From Dactylosporangium sp040605635 (GTDB lineage Bacteria; Actinomycetota; Actinomycetes; Mycobacteriales; Micromonosporaceae): a stretch of 64,000 nt of DNA. Location: contig NZ_JBEXDG010000020.1 of the NCBI RefSeq assembly GCF_040605635.1, positions 98,794 through 162,793 on the forward strand. Reading direction: 5' to 3'. The stretch's first letter is position 1; every line of letters begins with the position of its first letter. A model generated the notes under the pieces. It worked only from the letters and a program-made list of their open reading frames with translations. It did not search any database and was not told the DNA's origin. Shown in pieces: positions 38,366 through 47,326 of the stretch. The translations under genes were made by a program, and so were the position numbers.

Positions 38366-39637
38366 TTACACTCCTACGTCAATCGGCATCGTGCTCGAAT
38401 CGACAGGCCGGGCGAATTTTTTGTACACGAGTGCGCAGCCGGCCACCGCGAGGGTGCCCAGCAGGTACCAGCCGCTGAGGGCGAGCAGGCCGAGCGACGC
38501 GGCGAAGGACACCGCGGCACACCACCACACCGGCGTCCGCCGGGGCAGGAGGCGAAGTGCGGCGGCGGCGCCCAGGACGTACACGAGGACGAACGCACCA
38601 CTGGTGAGCAGGACCAGCGGGCGGGTGCCGGTGCCGGTCACCGTGGCGAGCAGCAGCGACACCCCGCCGAGCCCGGCGACCACGGCGAGGCTGCGCCGGG
38701 GCACCTCACCGGCGCCGCTGCCCCGGCCGAACCACGCCGGCAGCGCCGCGTCCCGGCCGAGCGCGGCACCGAGCTTGGCGGCGCCCGCGTAGTAGGCGTT
38801 CATGGTGCCCAGCGTCAGCAGCACAGCGGCGCCGGCGGTGAGGACCCTGACCTGGCCGCCGACCCCGCGGGCGAGCAGTTCGGCCAGCGGCGCGTCGCCG
38901 GGCGCCGGACCGAGCACCAGGATGCTGGCGGCGGCGATCCCGAGGTACAGCACCCCGACGACGACCAGCGCGATCGCCGTGGCGCGGGGAAGGTCCCGCT
39001 CGGGTCGCCGGAAGTCGGCCGCCAGGGACGTCACCGCCTCCCACCCGGCGAAGCCCCACACGAGCAGCGCCGCCGCCGAACCGACCGCCCACCAGCCGTG
39101 CGGGGCGAACGGCCGCAGGTGCCCCGGGTCGGCGTGCGGGAGCGCGGTCACGGTCGCCGTCAGCAGCAGCGTGACGAGCAGCAGGGCGAGGCCCAGCTGG
39201 AGCCGGCCGGACACCCGCACGCCCCCGAGGTTGCCGGCCGTCACCGTGAGCATCAGCGCGGCGGCGGTCAGCAGCTCCGTGCGGGTGCCGCCGCCGAGCG
39301 CCGACGCCACGTACGCCCCGGCGAACAGCGCCGCGGCCGGCGCCCCGACCGGGACGGCGAGGTAGAAGCACCAGCCGACGACCGCGGCGGCCCGGTCGCC
39401 GAACGCCTTGCGCGCGTACGTGGCGACGCCGCCCGAGTCGGGGAACCTGGCGCCGAGCGCCGCGAACGTCGAGGCGAGGGGCACCGACAGGACGATCAGG
39501 GCGGCCCAGGCGACGAGCGACGCCGGCCCGGCGGTCTGCGCGGCGAGTGCCGGGAGCGCGATGACGCCGGTGCCGAGGACCGCGCCGATGGACAGGGCCG
39601 CCCCTTGGGGCACGTTCAACATGCCCTTATTCGACAT
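38366..39637 (-). CDS. APC-superfamily amino-acid permease
   Basis: About 423 aa with some 12 hydrophobic segments. The APC N-terminus is clear: GAALSIGAVLGTGVIALPALAA (unwound helix 1 with GxG), then PLASTFAALGARFPDSGGVA; helix 6 region WGFAGWEAVTSLAADFRRPER. Probably an amino-acid or amine importer; substrate not deducible. ATG at 39637 (MSNKGML) or 39622; neither has a strong ribosome site. Divergent from the GlxA-type regulator, a common regulator-transporter layout. Confidence 0.88.
   Translation of the reverse strand: MSNKGMLNVPQGAALSIGAVLGTGVIALPALAAQTAGPASLVAWAALIVLSVPLASTFAALGARFPDSGGVATYARKAFGDRAAAVVGWCFYLAVPVGAPAAALFAGAYVASALGGGTRTELLTAAALMLTVTAGNLGGVRVSGRLQLGLALLLVTLLLTATVTALPHADPGHLRPFAPHGWWAVGSAAALLVWGFAGWEAVTSLAADFRRPERDLPRATAIALVVVGVLYLGIAAASILVLGPAPGDAPLAELLARGVGGQVRVLTAGAAVLLTLGTMNAYYAGAAKLGAALGRDAALPAWFGRGSGAGEVPRRSLAVVAGLGGVSLLLATVTGTGTRPLVLLTSGAFVLVYVLGAAAALRLLPRRTPVWWCAAVSFAASLGLLALSGWYLLGTLAVAGCALVYKKFARPVDSSTMPIDVGV
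38382..38405 (-). promoter_or_regulatory. Candidate ECF42 promoter upstream of the DGPF gene
   Basis: Minus strand: TGTCGA (38405-38400) followed 14 nt later by CGAT (38385-38382), 48 nt before the DGPF start. From memory, ECF42 promoters carry TGTCGA at -35 and CGAY at -10; the spacer here seems short. The site lies in the 3' end of the APC gene. Confidence 0.35.
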
Positions 39638-39659
39638 CCTGGTCTTCGCTCCGGGCGAG

Positions 39660-39687
39660 TGGCAGGAATGCCATCCTGGGTTAGATT
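39660..39687 (+). promoter_or_regulatory. Inverted repeat and -10 element before the GlxA-type gene
   Basis: TGGCA-GGAA-TGCCA (39660-39673) is a perfect 5-bp-arm inverted repeat; TAGATT (39682-39687) ends 6 nt before the ATG, implying a leaderless mRNA. The repeat lies 23-36 bp from the APC start as well, so it could control both divergent genes. Confidence 0.45.
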
Positions 39688-39693
39688 CGAGAC

Positions 39694-40650
39694 ATGACCC
39701 CACGCCACGTCGTCGGCGTCGCCGTCACCGAGGACATGCCGGTCTTCGAGCTGGCGGTGCCGTGCGAGGTGTTCGGCATCGATCGCAGTGATCTGGTTTC
39801 GCCGTGGTACGAGCTGCGCTTCGCTGCCGTGACACCGGGCAGCGTCCCGGCCCGCTCGGGCCTGTCGATCGCCGCGCCCTACGGCTTGGAAGGGCTGCTC
39901 GACGCCGACACGCTGATCGTGCCGGCGTTCGCCCGCGCCACCCAGGTGGCACCGCCGGCGGCTCTCGTCTCGGTGGTGCGTTCGGCGTACGAGCAGGGCA
40001 GGCGCATCGTCGCGATCTGCACCGGCGCGTATGTGCTCGCCGCCGCTGGCCTGCTCGACGGGCGCCGCGCCACGACCCACTGGATGAACGCCTTCGACTT
40101 TGCCCGGCGCTTCCCCGCCGTGACGTTCGACCCCGACGTGCTGTACACCTGCGACGGCACGATCTTCACGTCCGCCGGCACCGGCGCGGCGATCGACCTG
40201 TGCCTGCACCTGGTCCGCCTCGACCACGGCGCGGCGGTCGCCAACGAGGTCGCCCGCCGCATGGTCGTGCCCCCGCACCGCGACGGCGGCCAGTCCCAGT
40301 TCGCGCACCCGCCGGCGCGCCCCCGGACCCCGGACGCGCTCAGCGCCGCCCTCGACTGGGCCAGGACCCGCCTCGACCAGCCGCTGACCGTCGCCGACCT
40401 GGCCCGCGAGGCCCGCCTGAGCCCCCGGACGTTCGCCCGCCGCTTCCGCGAGTCGGTGGGGACCAGCCCGTTGCAGTGGCTGCTGGGTCAGCGCGTCCGC
40501 CTGGCGCAGGAGCTCCTGGAGACCACCGACGACTCCATCGAGCGCATCGCCCACCGGACGGGGCTGGGCACCCCGGCCAACCTCCGCGCCCACTTCGCCC
40601 GCCAGACGAGCGTCACACCCACCACGTACCGCCAGGTCTTCCACCGCTGA
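39694..40650 (+). CDS. GlxA-family transcriptional regulator (DJ-1/PfpI + AraC HTH)
   Basis: 318 aa. N-terminal DJ-1/PfpI-like domain (about 1-195): VVGVAVTEDMPVFELAVPCEVFG split over several strands and the nucleophile-elbow-like VAICTGAYVLAAAGLLDGR. C-terminal AraC DNA-binding domain: LDQPLTVADLAREARLSPRT, FARRFRESVGTSPLQWLLGQR and a second helix pair ending TTYRQVFHR. Such regulators often control amine or amino-acid catabolism, in line with the divergent APC permease. Confidence 0.92.
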   Translation: MTPRHVVGVAVTEDMPVFELAVPCEVFGIDRSDLVSPWYELRFAAVTPGSVPARSGLSIAAPYGLEGLLDADTLIVPAFARATQVAPPAALVSVVRSAYEQGRRIVAICTGAYVLAAAGLLDGRRATTHWMNAFDFARRFPAVTFDPDVLYTCDGTIFTSAGTGAAIDLCLHLVRLDHGAAVANEVARRMVVPPHRDGGQSQFAHPPARPRTPDALSAALDWARTRLDQPLTVADLAREARLSPRTFARRFRESVGTSPLQWLLGQRVRLAQELLETTDDSIERIAHRTGLGTPANLRAHFARQTSVTPTTYRQVFHR

Positions 40651-40689
40651 ACCCGCGTTTCCGGCGGGCGGGCGCGCCGGCTGTCACGC

Positions 40690-41892
40690 TCAGCCGCGGG
40701 CCAGGGTGAGCAGACGGTCGAGCACCCGGTTGCCGTCCGTGCGCACGCCGTTGTGGAGGTACTCGTCGGTGAGCCACCGGCGCATGCCGGGCAGCAGGTC
40801 GGCGGTCTCCTCCGAGAACTGCCGGATCACGTACGGGTCGTCGCCGTAGATGACCGCGGCGCACGGCACGTCGACCCGCGCCAGCACGTCGGCGTCGTAG
40901 AGGCGCGGCCACTCGTGCTCCGCGAGGATGGCCGCGACGTCGCGGTATGGTCGCAGGCCGGGCGTGTCCTCGAAATGCCAGGAATAGAGATGTTCGGCGG
41001 TGAGCAACGAGGACCCACCGGCGAAGTCGTCGGGCTGGACGCGTTCGGACGACCACCGGGTGGCCCCGCCGTCGGCGTAGCTCGACTCGTGCAGGACCGC
41101 ATACATCGGGTTGCGGGCGTCGAACGGCAGCAGCGCGGCGACGTCATGCCGGAAGGCGGGTGACGCGAAATCCAGCTCCAGGACGTGATGGACGTGCTCC
41201 GCCCCGCCGTCCGTGCCCAGCTGGTGGCCGATGGTGCGCAACAGCCGCCGGGAGATCTGTCCGCCGTCGGCAGCCCGGACGTCACCCGCGTCGCAGCGGT
41301 CGAGCAGCTCCCGGAGCCGGGCCGCGTCCTGCGGATATCTGCGGTGGTAGCGCCGGTTCAGCATGCGCATCACGTCGAAGGTGGCGGAGTAGACGTCGTC
41401 GACCGGCCGGCCCACCGGCGGAAGGCCACCGGTGAACAGCACCTCGCGGAGACTGTCCGGCGCGACGCACAGGTAGTGCAGGGCGCAGAATCCGCCGAAC
41501 GACTGGCCGAGCAGGCTCCATCGGCGGGCCCCCAGATGCTCCCGCAGGCATTCGGCGTCCCGCACGATGGCGTCCGCACGGAAATGCGTCAGCCGTCGCG
41601 CGTCCGCGGCGGCGTCCGGACCCGGATCACCGTAGGGGGTGGAGCGTCCGGTGCCCCGCTGGTCGAGCATGACGACCCGGAAGTCCCGCAGGGCCCGCTC
41701 GAGCCATGCGGGCGACGACGGCCAGGACGACGGCCGTGGCGCCTCGAACCCGGGACCGCCCTGCAGATAGACCAGATACGGCAGATCGCGACCGTCGGCG
41801 GCGGCGATCTCCCGCGCGTACACCTCGATGGTCGGTCCGCCCGCGACCTCATGGTCGAGCGGCACCGTGATCATGTGGTCGGTCAGCAGCAC
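40690..41892 (-). CDS. Alpha/beta hydrolase, proline iminopeptidase-like (S33)
   Basis: 400 aa. YLVYLQGGPGFEAPRP (HGGPG-type oxyanion motif), VMLDQRGTGRSTPYGDPGP, nucleophile motif LLGQSFGGFCALHYL, and a late His in YLHNGVRTDG. This is the prolyl aminopeptidase/tripeptidyl peptidase family of S33; cytosolic, no signal peptide. GTG at 41892 is supported by a TACGAT hexamer 6 nt upstream; an ATG at 41874 is the alternative. Confidence 0.9.
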   Translation of the reverse strand: MLLTDHMITVPLDHEVAGGPTIEVYAREIAAADGRDLPYLVYLQGGPGFEAPRPSSWPSSPAWLERALRDFRVVMLDQRGTGRSTPYGDPGPDAAADARRLTHFRADAIVRDAECLREHLGARRWSLLGQSFGGFCALHYLCVAPDSLREVLFTGGLPPVGRPVDDVYSATFDVMRMLNRRYHRRYPQDAARLRELLDRCDAGDVRAADGGQISRRLLRTIGHQLGTDGGAEHVHHVLELDFASPAFRHDVAALLPFDARNPMYAVLHESSYADGGATRWSSERVQPDDFAGGSSLLTAEHLYSWHFEDTPGLRPYRDVAAILAEHEWPRLYDADVLARVDVPCAAVIYGDDPYVIRQFSEETADLLPGMRRWLTDEYLHNGVRTDGNRVLDRLLTLARG

Positions 41893-41898
41893 CCCAGC

Positions 41899-41904
41899 AT
41901 CGTA
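41899..41904 (-). promoter_or_regulatory. -10 element of the S33 hydrolase gene
   Basis: TACGAT on the minus strand ends 6 nt before the GTG start; leaderless arrangement, no -35 recognised. Confidence 0.45.
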
Positions 41905-42008
41905 CGGCGAGTGCGTCGTCCTCGTCCGCCGCCGCCGCCCCCGGCCCGTCTGAGCAGCGGATGGAGATGCCGATGAGCGTGCGTCCCGCCGTGAGCATTC
42001 GGACCCGT

Positions 42009-42833
42009 TCAGGCGTCGACGGCCTGCGCCGCGGCGGCGATCGGCTCGAGTCCCGCGACCAGTTCGTCGAGCTCGTCCGCGCTGAGCACGTCGTACGCGG
42101 GCGCCGCGAGTTCGTCGGTGAGGGCCTCGATCCGCGCTTTGGTCTCCCGGCCGGCGTCGGTGAACCCGCCGGCCGGGTCGACGAGGCCGCGGCCGCGCAG
42201 CCCGTCGATGACGGCGTCCAGCCGTGCCTTGGGCAGGTGGTGGACCCGGCCGAACTCCTCCGCCCGCATGCCGAGGGAGAGCGCGAGGAGGACGTGGGCC
42301 TCGGTGCCGCCGATGCCGTGGGCGAGGAGGGCGGCGTTGTGACCGTCCCCGCGGTGTTCCCGCAGCAGCGTCGCCGCGTGCCAGAGCCTGGCCACCGGTT
42401 CCGTGGGCACGTCGAGTGCCCGGAGCCCGGCGTACAGCGCCCGGCCCTCGGTCGGCGCGCTGACCGCTGCCCGGGTGGCGAGGTCCGCGACCCGCACCAG
42501 ACCGGGAGCGTCGGCGGAGTCGCCGAGCGTCTCCCGCAGCGCTGCGGCGCTGCCCCGCTCGCGCACGGCGATCGCCTCCTGCGGGGTGATCTTCCCCCAG
42601 ACCCACGGGATGTGGCGGGCCACCTCGCCGTCGGCGAAGTTGTAGAAGACCGCGTGCACCACCCCGGCCGGCGCCGGTCCCAGCGGCGCGGCCCGGCCCG
42701 CGAAGTATCCGTCCCAGTAGTTGCGCATGCCGGCGGCCAGGAACGCCTCGTTCGGCCCCTCGGAGAAGGTGATGGCGCCGATCGGCTCGACGAGCTCGAA
42801 CATGCGGTGGATCTTCGCCTGTGGGTGCGGCAT
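42009..42833 (-). CDS. SCO6745-family protein
   Basis: 274 aa, matching the actinomycete SCO6745 family: RMFELVEPIGAITFSEGPNE at the start, NYWDGYFAGRAAPLGPAPAG, VVHAVFYNFADGEVARHIPWV, and a C-terminal winged-helix-like block (LPKARLDAVIDGLRGRGLVD, GGFTDAGRETKARIEALTD). The second half resembles MarR-type HTH proteins but a regulatory role is unproven. ATG at 42833 with AGGAG 11 nt upstream. Confidence 0.85.
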   Translation of the reverse strand: MPHPQAKIHRMFELVEPIGAITFSEGPNEAFLAAGMRNYWDGYFAGRAAPLGPAPAGVVHAVFYNFADGEVARHIPWVWGKITPQEAIAVRERGSAAALRETLGDSADAPGLVRVADLATRAAVSAPTEGRALYAGLRALDVPTEPVARLWHAATLLREHRGDGHNAALLAHGIGGTEAHVLLALSLGMRAEEFGRVHHLPKARLDAVIDGLRGRGLVDPAGGFTDAGRETKARIEALTDELAAPAYDVLSADELDELVAGLEPIAAAAQAVDA

Positions 42834-42984
42834 CTGTCGGTATCTCCTGTGGTCGTGACGGCACCCTCATGGGCCGCCGCTCATCTCTGCTACGAACAGG
42901 GCTGCCTGGATCCGACAACACCGGTCGAGAAAACCCGACCGGCATCAGCCTCACCCCATGGCCGCGACCCGTGGGGCGGCAGAC

Positions 42985-43028
42985 ACGGACGGGCCGGCGC
43001 CTCCCCACAGAGGTGCCGGCCCGTCCGT
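42985..43028. terminator. 19-bp hairpin downstream of the DHA2 exporter gene
   Basis: Arms 42985-43003 and 43010-43028 pair over 19 bp with a single G-U wobble and a 6-nt loop (CCCACA), 24 nt past the exporter stop. No T-run. Strong intrinsic-terminator candidate for the marR-exporter operon. Confidence 0.65.
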
Positions 43029-43051
43029 CGGAGCCGCTGGGCCCGTGGCTG

Positions 43052-44779
43052 TCACCCAGCGGCGGGTTCCCCTGCCGGAGCCGGAAGCGGAGCGGGCTTG
43101 GTGGAGCCCTTGACCAGGGAGGCCAGGGCGCCGACGAGCGACATGGCGATCGCCAGCCAGAACACGATGACAAGGCCGTCGTGGAAGGGGCCGGACACCA
43201 GGTGCGGGAAGAACTCGCGGCCGGTCAGGGTGGCGGCGTTCGCGGCGGGGAGCTGGCCCAGCAGATTCGGGCCGAGCAGCGCGGCGATCGGGTTGTAGCC
43301 GAGGAACGCCGCGAACAGTGTCCCCACCGGCGGCAGGTTCGCGATCGTGTGCGCGGCCGGGGCCGGCACGCCCTGGCCCGTCAGTCCGCTGTCCAGGGTC
43401 GCGGGCAGCGAGGTGGACAGGCCCGCGACCATCAGGGAGAAGAAGACGCCGATGGACAGGACCATGCCGGCGTTCTGGAAGGTGGCGCGCATGCCTGAGG
43501 CGGCGCCGCGCAGGTGGGCGGGGACGCTGGACATGACCAGGGACGTGTTCGGCGCGGCGAAGAGGCCGCCGCCGAGGCCGTTGAGGAAGACCAGGGTGGC
43601 GAAGGCCCAGTAGCTGAAGTCGGTCGGCAGGATGAGCAGGCCGCCGAAGGACAGGGCCATGACGAGGAGGCCGGCGGCGGCGAAGAGGCGGGGGCCGTAC
43701 TTGTCGGAGAGGTGCCCGGCGACGGGGCCGGCGGCGAGGAAGCCGACGGTGAGCGGCAGCAGGTAGATGCCGGCCCACAGCGGGGTCTCCTCGTAGCGGT
43801 ACCCGTGCAGGGGCAGCCAGATGCCCTGGAGCCAGATGATGAGCATGAACTGCAGGCCGCCGCGGGCGATCGAGGCGAGCAGACCCGCGATGTTGCCGGA
43901 GGCGAAGGCCCGGATCTTGAACAGGCCGAGCGGGAACATCGGATCGGTGACGCGGGTCTCGATCCAGGCGAACAATGCCAGGACGAGCGCTCCGCCGAAC
44001 AGGCCGAGCAGGACCCACGGGTTGGTCCAGCCCTGGGTGTGGCCGCCGTACGGCTGGATCCCGTACGTGATGCCGGCCAGCAGCGCGGTGAGGCCGGCGG
44101 CGAACGTGAGGTTGCCCCACCAGTCGATGCGTCCGGGGCGGCGCAGGCCGGTGTCGCGCAGGGAGCGGTAGGCCCAGACGGTGCCGATGACGCCGATGGG
44201 GACGTTGACCCAGAAGATGGCGCGCCAGTTCCACTCGGCGAGGAGGCCGCCGAGGACGAGGCCGATGAACGAGCCCGCGATGCCGGCGACGATGTTGACG
44301 CCGAGGGCCATGCCGCGCTGGGCGGTGGGGAACGCGTCGGTGAGGATGGCGGCGGAGTTGGCCATGAGCATGGCGCCGCCGACGGCCTGCAGGACGCGCC
44401 AGCCGATGAGCCACAGCGCACCGCCGCCGCCGTCGAACGGGTCGAGGGACAGGGCGACCGAGGTGACCGTGAACAGCGCGAAGCCCGCGTTGTAGATGCG
44501 GACCCGGCCGTACATGTCGCCGAGGCGGCCCAGGGTGACCACGAGGACGGCGCTGACCAGCATGTAGCCCATGAGCATCCACAGCAGGTAGCTGACGTTG
44601 CCGGGGCTGAGCGGGTCGAGGTGGATGCCGTTGAAGATGGCGGGCAGCGAGATGAGCACGATCGAGGAGTTGACCGTGGCGATCAGCATGCCGAGCGTCG
44701 TGTTCGACAGCGCGACCCACTTGTAGTGGGGGTGGTCGGTGCCGCTGGTCAGAGCGCCCCGGAGCGCGAGCAAGGTCAC
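43052..44779 (-). CDS. DHA2-family (14-TM) MFS multidrug exporter
   Basis: 575 aa with 14 predicted helices. Motif A reads LGRLGDMYGRVRIYNAG, motif C-like glycine/proline-rich stretch in GIAGSFIGLVLGGLLAEWNWR, which is characteristic of EmrB/QacA exporters. Proton-driven drug or metabolite efflux across the cell membrane. The GTG at 44779 overlaps the marR stop (GTGA), so exporter translation is coupled to its regulator. Confidence 0.92.
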   Translation of the reverse strand: MTLLALRGALTSGTDHPHYKWVALSNTTLGMLIATVNSSIVLISLPAIFNGIHLDPLSPGNVSYLLWMLMGYMLVSAVLVVTLGRLGDMYGRVRIYNAGFALFTVTSVALSLDPFDGGGGALWLIGWRVLQAVGGAMLMANSAAILTDAFPTAQRGMALGVNIVAGIAGSFIGLVLGGLLAEWNWRAIFWVNVPIGVIGTVWAYRSLRDTGLRRPGRIDWWGNLTFAAGLTALLAGITYGIQPYGGHTQGWTNPWVLLGLFGGALVLALFAWIETRVTDPMFPLGLFKIRAFASGNIAGLLASIARGGLQFMLIIWLQGIWLPLHGYRYEETPLWAGIYLLPLTVGFLAAGPVAGHLSDKYGPRLFAAAGLLVMALSFGGLLILPTDFSYWAFATLVFLNGLGGGLFAAPNTSLVMSSVPAHLRGAASGMRATFQNAGMVLSIGVFFSLMVAGLSTSLPATLDSGLTGQGVPAPAAHTIANLPPVGTLFAAFLGYNPIAALLGPNLLGQLPAANAATLTGREFFPHLVSGPFHDGLVIVFWLAIAMSLVGALASLVKGSTKPAPLPAPAGEPAAG

Positions 44780-45204
44780 GGCGCGAGCCTTTCCAGCGCG
44801 GGCAGGGCGGCGGCGATGAGCGCCTCGTCGTCGGCGGACAGCCGCGACAGCAGCGCGGACAGGTGCGCGGCGCGCACGGCGCGGCGGCGGGCGAGCAGGT
44901 CGCGGCCGGCGTCGGTGACGCGGACGAGGACGACCCTGCCGTCGGTGGCGTCGGGGGCGCGCTCGGCGAGGCCGTCGCGCTCGAGGCGCTGCGCGAGCTG
45001 GGTCATCGCCGGCTGGGTGACGCCCTCGGCGGCGGCGAGCTCCGTGAGGCGGCGCGGCCCCTCCAGCTCCAGCCGGCGCAGTGTGGACGCGGCGGTCAGG
45101 CTGATGTCGTTGGGCGGGAGCTCGCGCCTGAGCAGGCTGAACAGTCGCTCGACCGCGGTCGACAGCCGCACGGCGTCAAGTGCCGGCGGGGACGAAAGAG
45201 GCAT
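44776..45204 (-). CDS. MarR-family transcriptional regulator
   Basis: 142 aa winged HTH: LTAASTLRRLELEGPRRLTE, LAAAEGVTQPAMTQLAQRLE and the wing DGLAERAPDATDGRVVLVRVT. Likely represses itself and the exporter. ATG at 45204 preferred; a TTG two codons upstream is in frame. AT-rich repeats directly upstream are operator candidates. Confidence 0.92.
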   Translation of the reverse strand: MPLSSPPALDAVRLSTAVERLFSLLRRELPPNDISLTAASTLRRLELEGPRRLTELAAAEGVTQPAMTQLAQRLERDGLAERAPDATDGRVVLVRVTDAGRDLLARRRAVRAAHLSALLSRLSADDEALIAAALPALERLAP

Positions 45205-45212
45205 ATCCAATT

Positions 45213-45247
45213 TGTATCACGCACTTATAGAAGCACGTTATGTATCA
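45213..45247. promoter_or_regulatory. MarR operator region candidate
   Basis: TGTATCA occurs twice in the same orientation (45213 and 45241, 28 bp apart), flanking ACTTATAGAAG, a short imperfect palindrome. This is the most AT-rich stretch near the marR start and should contain its promoter (minus-strand TATAAG). Confidence 0.4.
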
Positions 45248-45306
45248 GGTCACAGGAAGGGGGCGCCGCCAAGGCGACGCCCCCCGAACGAGCCCGAGGA
45301 CAGCGA

Positions 45307-46017
45307 TCAGATGCACTTCTTGTTGTCGACGATGGTGAGCCCGTCGACCAGGTTGCCCATGCCCTCGTCGGTGGAGGCGCTCTCCACCGCCGTCAGGGTG
45401 ACGCGGGTCGAGGTCTGGTTGGCGCCGGTCTGGTACCAGCCGGACAGCCGCCGCCAGGACACGTCGGTGGCCGTGTTCATGTACGCGAACGTCGAGCCGA
45501 CCCCGTTGACGCTGCCGTCGTTCCTCGGCGTGCGGCCGAAGTGGATCTGGGTCGCGTCGACGTCCTTGGCGTCGGACGTGTCCCGGGCGCGGATCCAGAA
45601 CGACCAGTAGATCTTCGTGTTCGGCTTGGTCTTGATGTCCTGGTAGATCGAGTTGCCGGAGCCGGTGGCGTTGAGCTCGGCGAACTGGCTGCCGAAGCGG
45701 GCCGGCACGCCGTCCATGCCGCTGCGCCAGATCTCGATCTTGCCGTCCGGGTCGTCGGTGCGCCAGCCGGGCACGTCGTCCTCGTCGAACAGCATCCAGT
45801 CCGCGCCCTTGACCTTCGGCTGCTCGAAGCCGCCGCCGGTGGTCAGCTCCTTGCACACCGCGCCGGGGCCGGCCTTGTTCGCCGACGAACCAGCCATACC
45901 GGCGGTGCCGGAGCCGCCGGGCTTGCCTGCCCCGGCGGCCGACGCCGGCGGCGCGCTGACGAGCGTCGCGAGCAGTGCGGCGGCCCCGACCACCGGCAGC
46001 ATGTGGGTCTTCAACAT
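45307..46017 (-). CDS. Secreted beta-sandwich protein (galactose-binding-like)
   Basis: 236 aa. Signal peptide MLKTHMLPVVGAAALLATLV ending near ASA, a Gly/Ala linker, then one domain of about 165 aa: GGGFEQPKV, VPGWRTDDPDGKIEIWRSG, FAELNATGSGNSIYQDI, TKIYWSFWIRARD and a terminal NKKCI pairing with Cys in VCKEL. This order of blocks resembles DUF642/carbohydrate-binding galactose-binding-like domains, but that is a fold guess. GTG-rich leader with a GGGGGA ribosome site; a 7-bp hairpin lies in the 5' UTR. Confidence 0.78.
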   Translation of the reverse strand: MLKTHMLPVVGAAALLATLVSAPPASAAGAGKPGGSGTAGMAGSSANKAGPGAVCKELTTGGGFEQPKVKGADWMLFDEDDVPGWRTDDPDGKIEIWRSGMDGVPARFGSQFAELNATGSGNSIYQDIKTKPNTKIYWSFWIRARDTSDAKDVDATQIHFGRTPRNDGSVNGVGSTFAYMNTATDVSWRRLSGWYQTGANQTSTRVTLTAVESASTDEGMGNLVDGLTIVDNKKCI

Positions 46018-46033
46018 GGTGATCCCCCTGTCC

Positions 46034-46055
46034 GCCACGGCTCCGCTGCCGTGGC
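46034..46055 (-). other. Hairpin in the 5' UTR of the secreted-protein gene
   Basis: GCCACGG / CCGTGGC arms around 8 nt, 17 nt upstream of the ATG and next to the ribosome site. Could affect translation; it does not match a riboswitch I know. Confidence 0.3.
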
Positions 46056-46141
46056 AACCTCCGCGCAGAGCCAAACACGGTGACCTGCACAAAGGCGGAC
46101 AGTTGGGGGAAATTCCGTATTTCGGGCAGACTTGTCAGCCG

Positions 46142-47317
46142 TTACGTCGTCGCGGGCTTGGTCCTACGGCGCAGGTACAGCCGGACGAGCGGCTCCGCGG
46201 CGCGGGCGGCCAGGGGCCCGGCGATGGCGAGGATGAGCACGTACGCGGCGGCGAGGGGGCCGAGTTTCGCGTTGGTGCCGGCGGCGACCGCGAGGCCCGC
46301 GATGACGATGTTGAACTCGCCGCGGGGGAGCAGTGCGGCGCCGGCCCGGACCCGGCCGGTGATCGCCACCCCGGCGCGGCGGGCGGCGAGCCATCCGGTG
46401 GCCATCTTCGACATGATCCCGGCGAGCGCGAGCAGCGCCGCGACGCCGAGGACCGGCGGCAGCGCCCGCGGGTCGGTCTGCAGGCCGAAGAAGACGAAGA
46501 ACACGGCCGCGAACAGGTCCCGCAGCGGGGTCAGCAGCTCCCGCGCGGTGTGCGCGAGGGGCCCGGACAGCGCGATGCCGACGAGGAACGCCCCGACGGC
46601 CGCGGACACCTGCAGCAGCTCGGCGACGCCGGCGACGAGCACGGTGAGGCCGAGGACCTTGAGCAGCAGCACCTCGTCGCTGTCGGAGGCGACGAACCGC
46701 TCCACGATGTGCCCGTAGCGCAGCGCGACGAGCAGGATGGCGCTGATCGTCGCGGCGGCGATCGCGAGGGTGGCGGTGCCGCCGAGCAGACCCACGCCGG
46801 CCAGCAGCGCGGTCAGGATCGGCAGGTACAGCGCCATCATCAGGTCCTCGAAGACCAGCAGCGACAGCACGACCGGCGTCTCGCGGTTGCCGAGCCAGCC
46901 GAGGTCGCCGAGGACCTTCGCGGTGATGCCGGAGGAGGTCACGTACGTGATGCCGCCCATCGCGACGGCGGCGACGGGCCCCCAGCCGAGGATGAGCGCG
47001 GCCGCGACGCCCGGCGCGGCGTTGAGCACGAGGTCGATGATGCCGGCGGGCGCCGAGGAGCGCAGCGTGCCGACGAGCTCCGGAGCGGTGTACTCCAGGC
47101 CGAGCGTGAACAGCAGCAGGATCACGCCGATCTCCGCGCCGGCCGAGATGAACTCGGTGCTGGTGGTCAGCGGCAGCACGCCGCCGGCGCCGAACGCCAG
47201 CCCGGCCAGGAGGTACAGCGGGATGGGGGAGATCGAGAACCGCAGGGACAGCGCGCCGAGCAGGCCGAGGGCGAGGATGACGGCACCGAGCTCGATGAGG
47301 ATCGTGTCGTGGTGCAC
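46142..47317 (-). CDS. Cation:proton antiporter, CPA2 family (KhtU-like)
   Basis: 391 aa with about 12 membrane helices; Na_H_exchanger domain landmarks GVILLLFTLGLEYT, TYVTSSGITAKVLGDLGW, VVLSLLVFEDLMMALYLP and LLPRGEFNIVIAGLA. It lacks a C-terminal TrkA-N domain; the regulatory TrkA-C subunit is encoded by the gene 9 nt upstream, as in KhtTU. Probable K+(NH4+)/H+ exchange in the cell membrane. Confidence 0.9.
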   Translation of the reverse strand: MHHDTILIELGAVILALGLLGALSLRFSISPIPLYLLAGLAFGAGGVLPLTTSTEFISAGAEIGVILLLFTLGLEYTAPELVGTLRSSAPAGIIDLVLNAAPGVAAALILGWGPVAAVAMGGITYVTSSGITAKVLGDLGWLGNRETPVVLSLLVFEDLMMALYLPILTALLAGVGLLGGTATLAIAAATISAILLVALRYGHIVERFVASDSDEVLLLKVLGLTVLVAGVAELLQVSAAVGAFLVGIALSGPLAHTARELLTPLRDLFAAVFFVFFGLQTDPRALPPVLGVAALLALAGIMSKMATGWLAARRAGVAITGRVRAGAALLPRGEFNIVIAGLAVAAGTNAKLGPLAAAYVLILAIAGPLAARAAEPLVRLYLRRRTKPATT

Positions 47318-47326
47318 GGGCGGCCC

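Noticed and set aside
46018..46141. Riboswitch (c-di-AMP or cobalamin type) upstream of the secreted-protein gene
   Set aside because: Only a simple 7-bp hairpin is present; none of the conserved core sequences I know were found.
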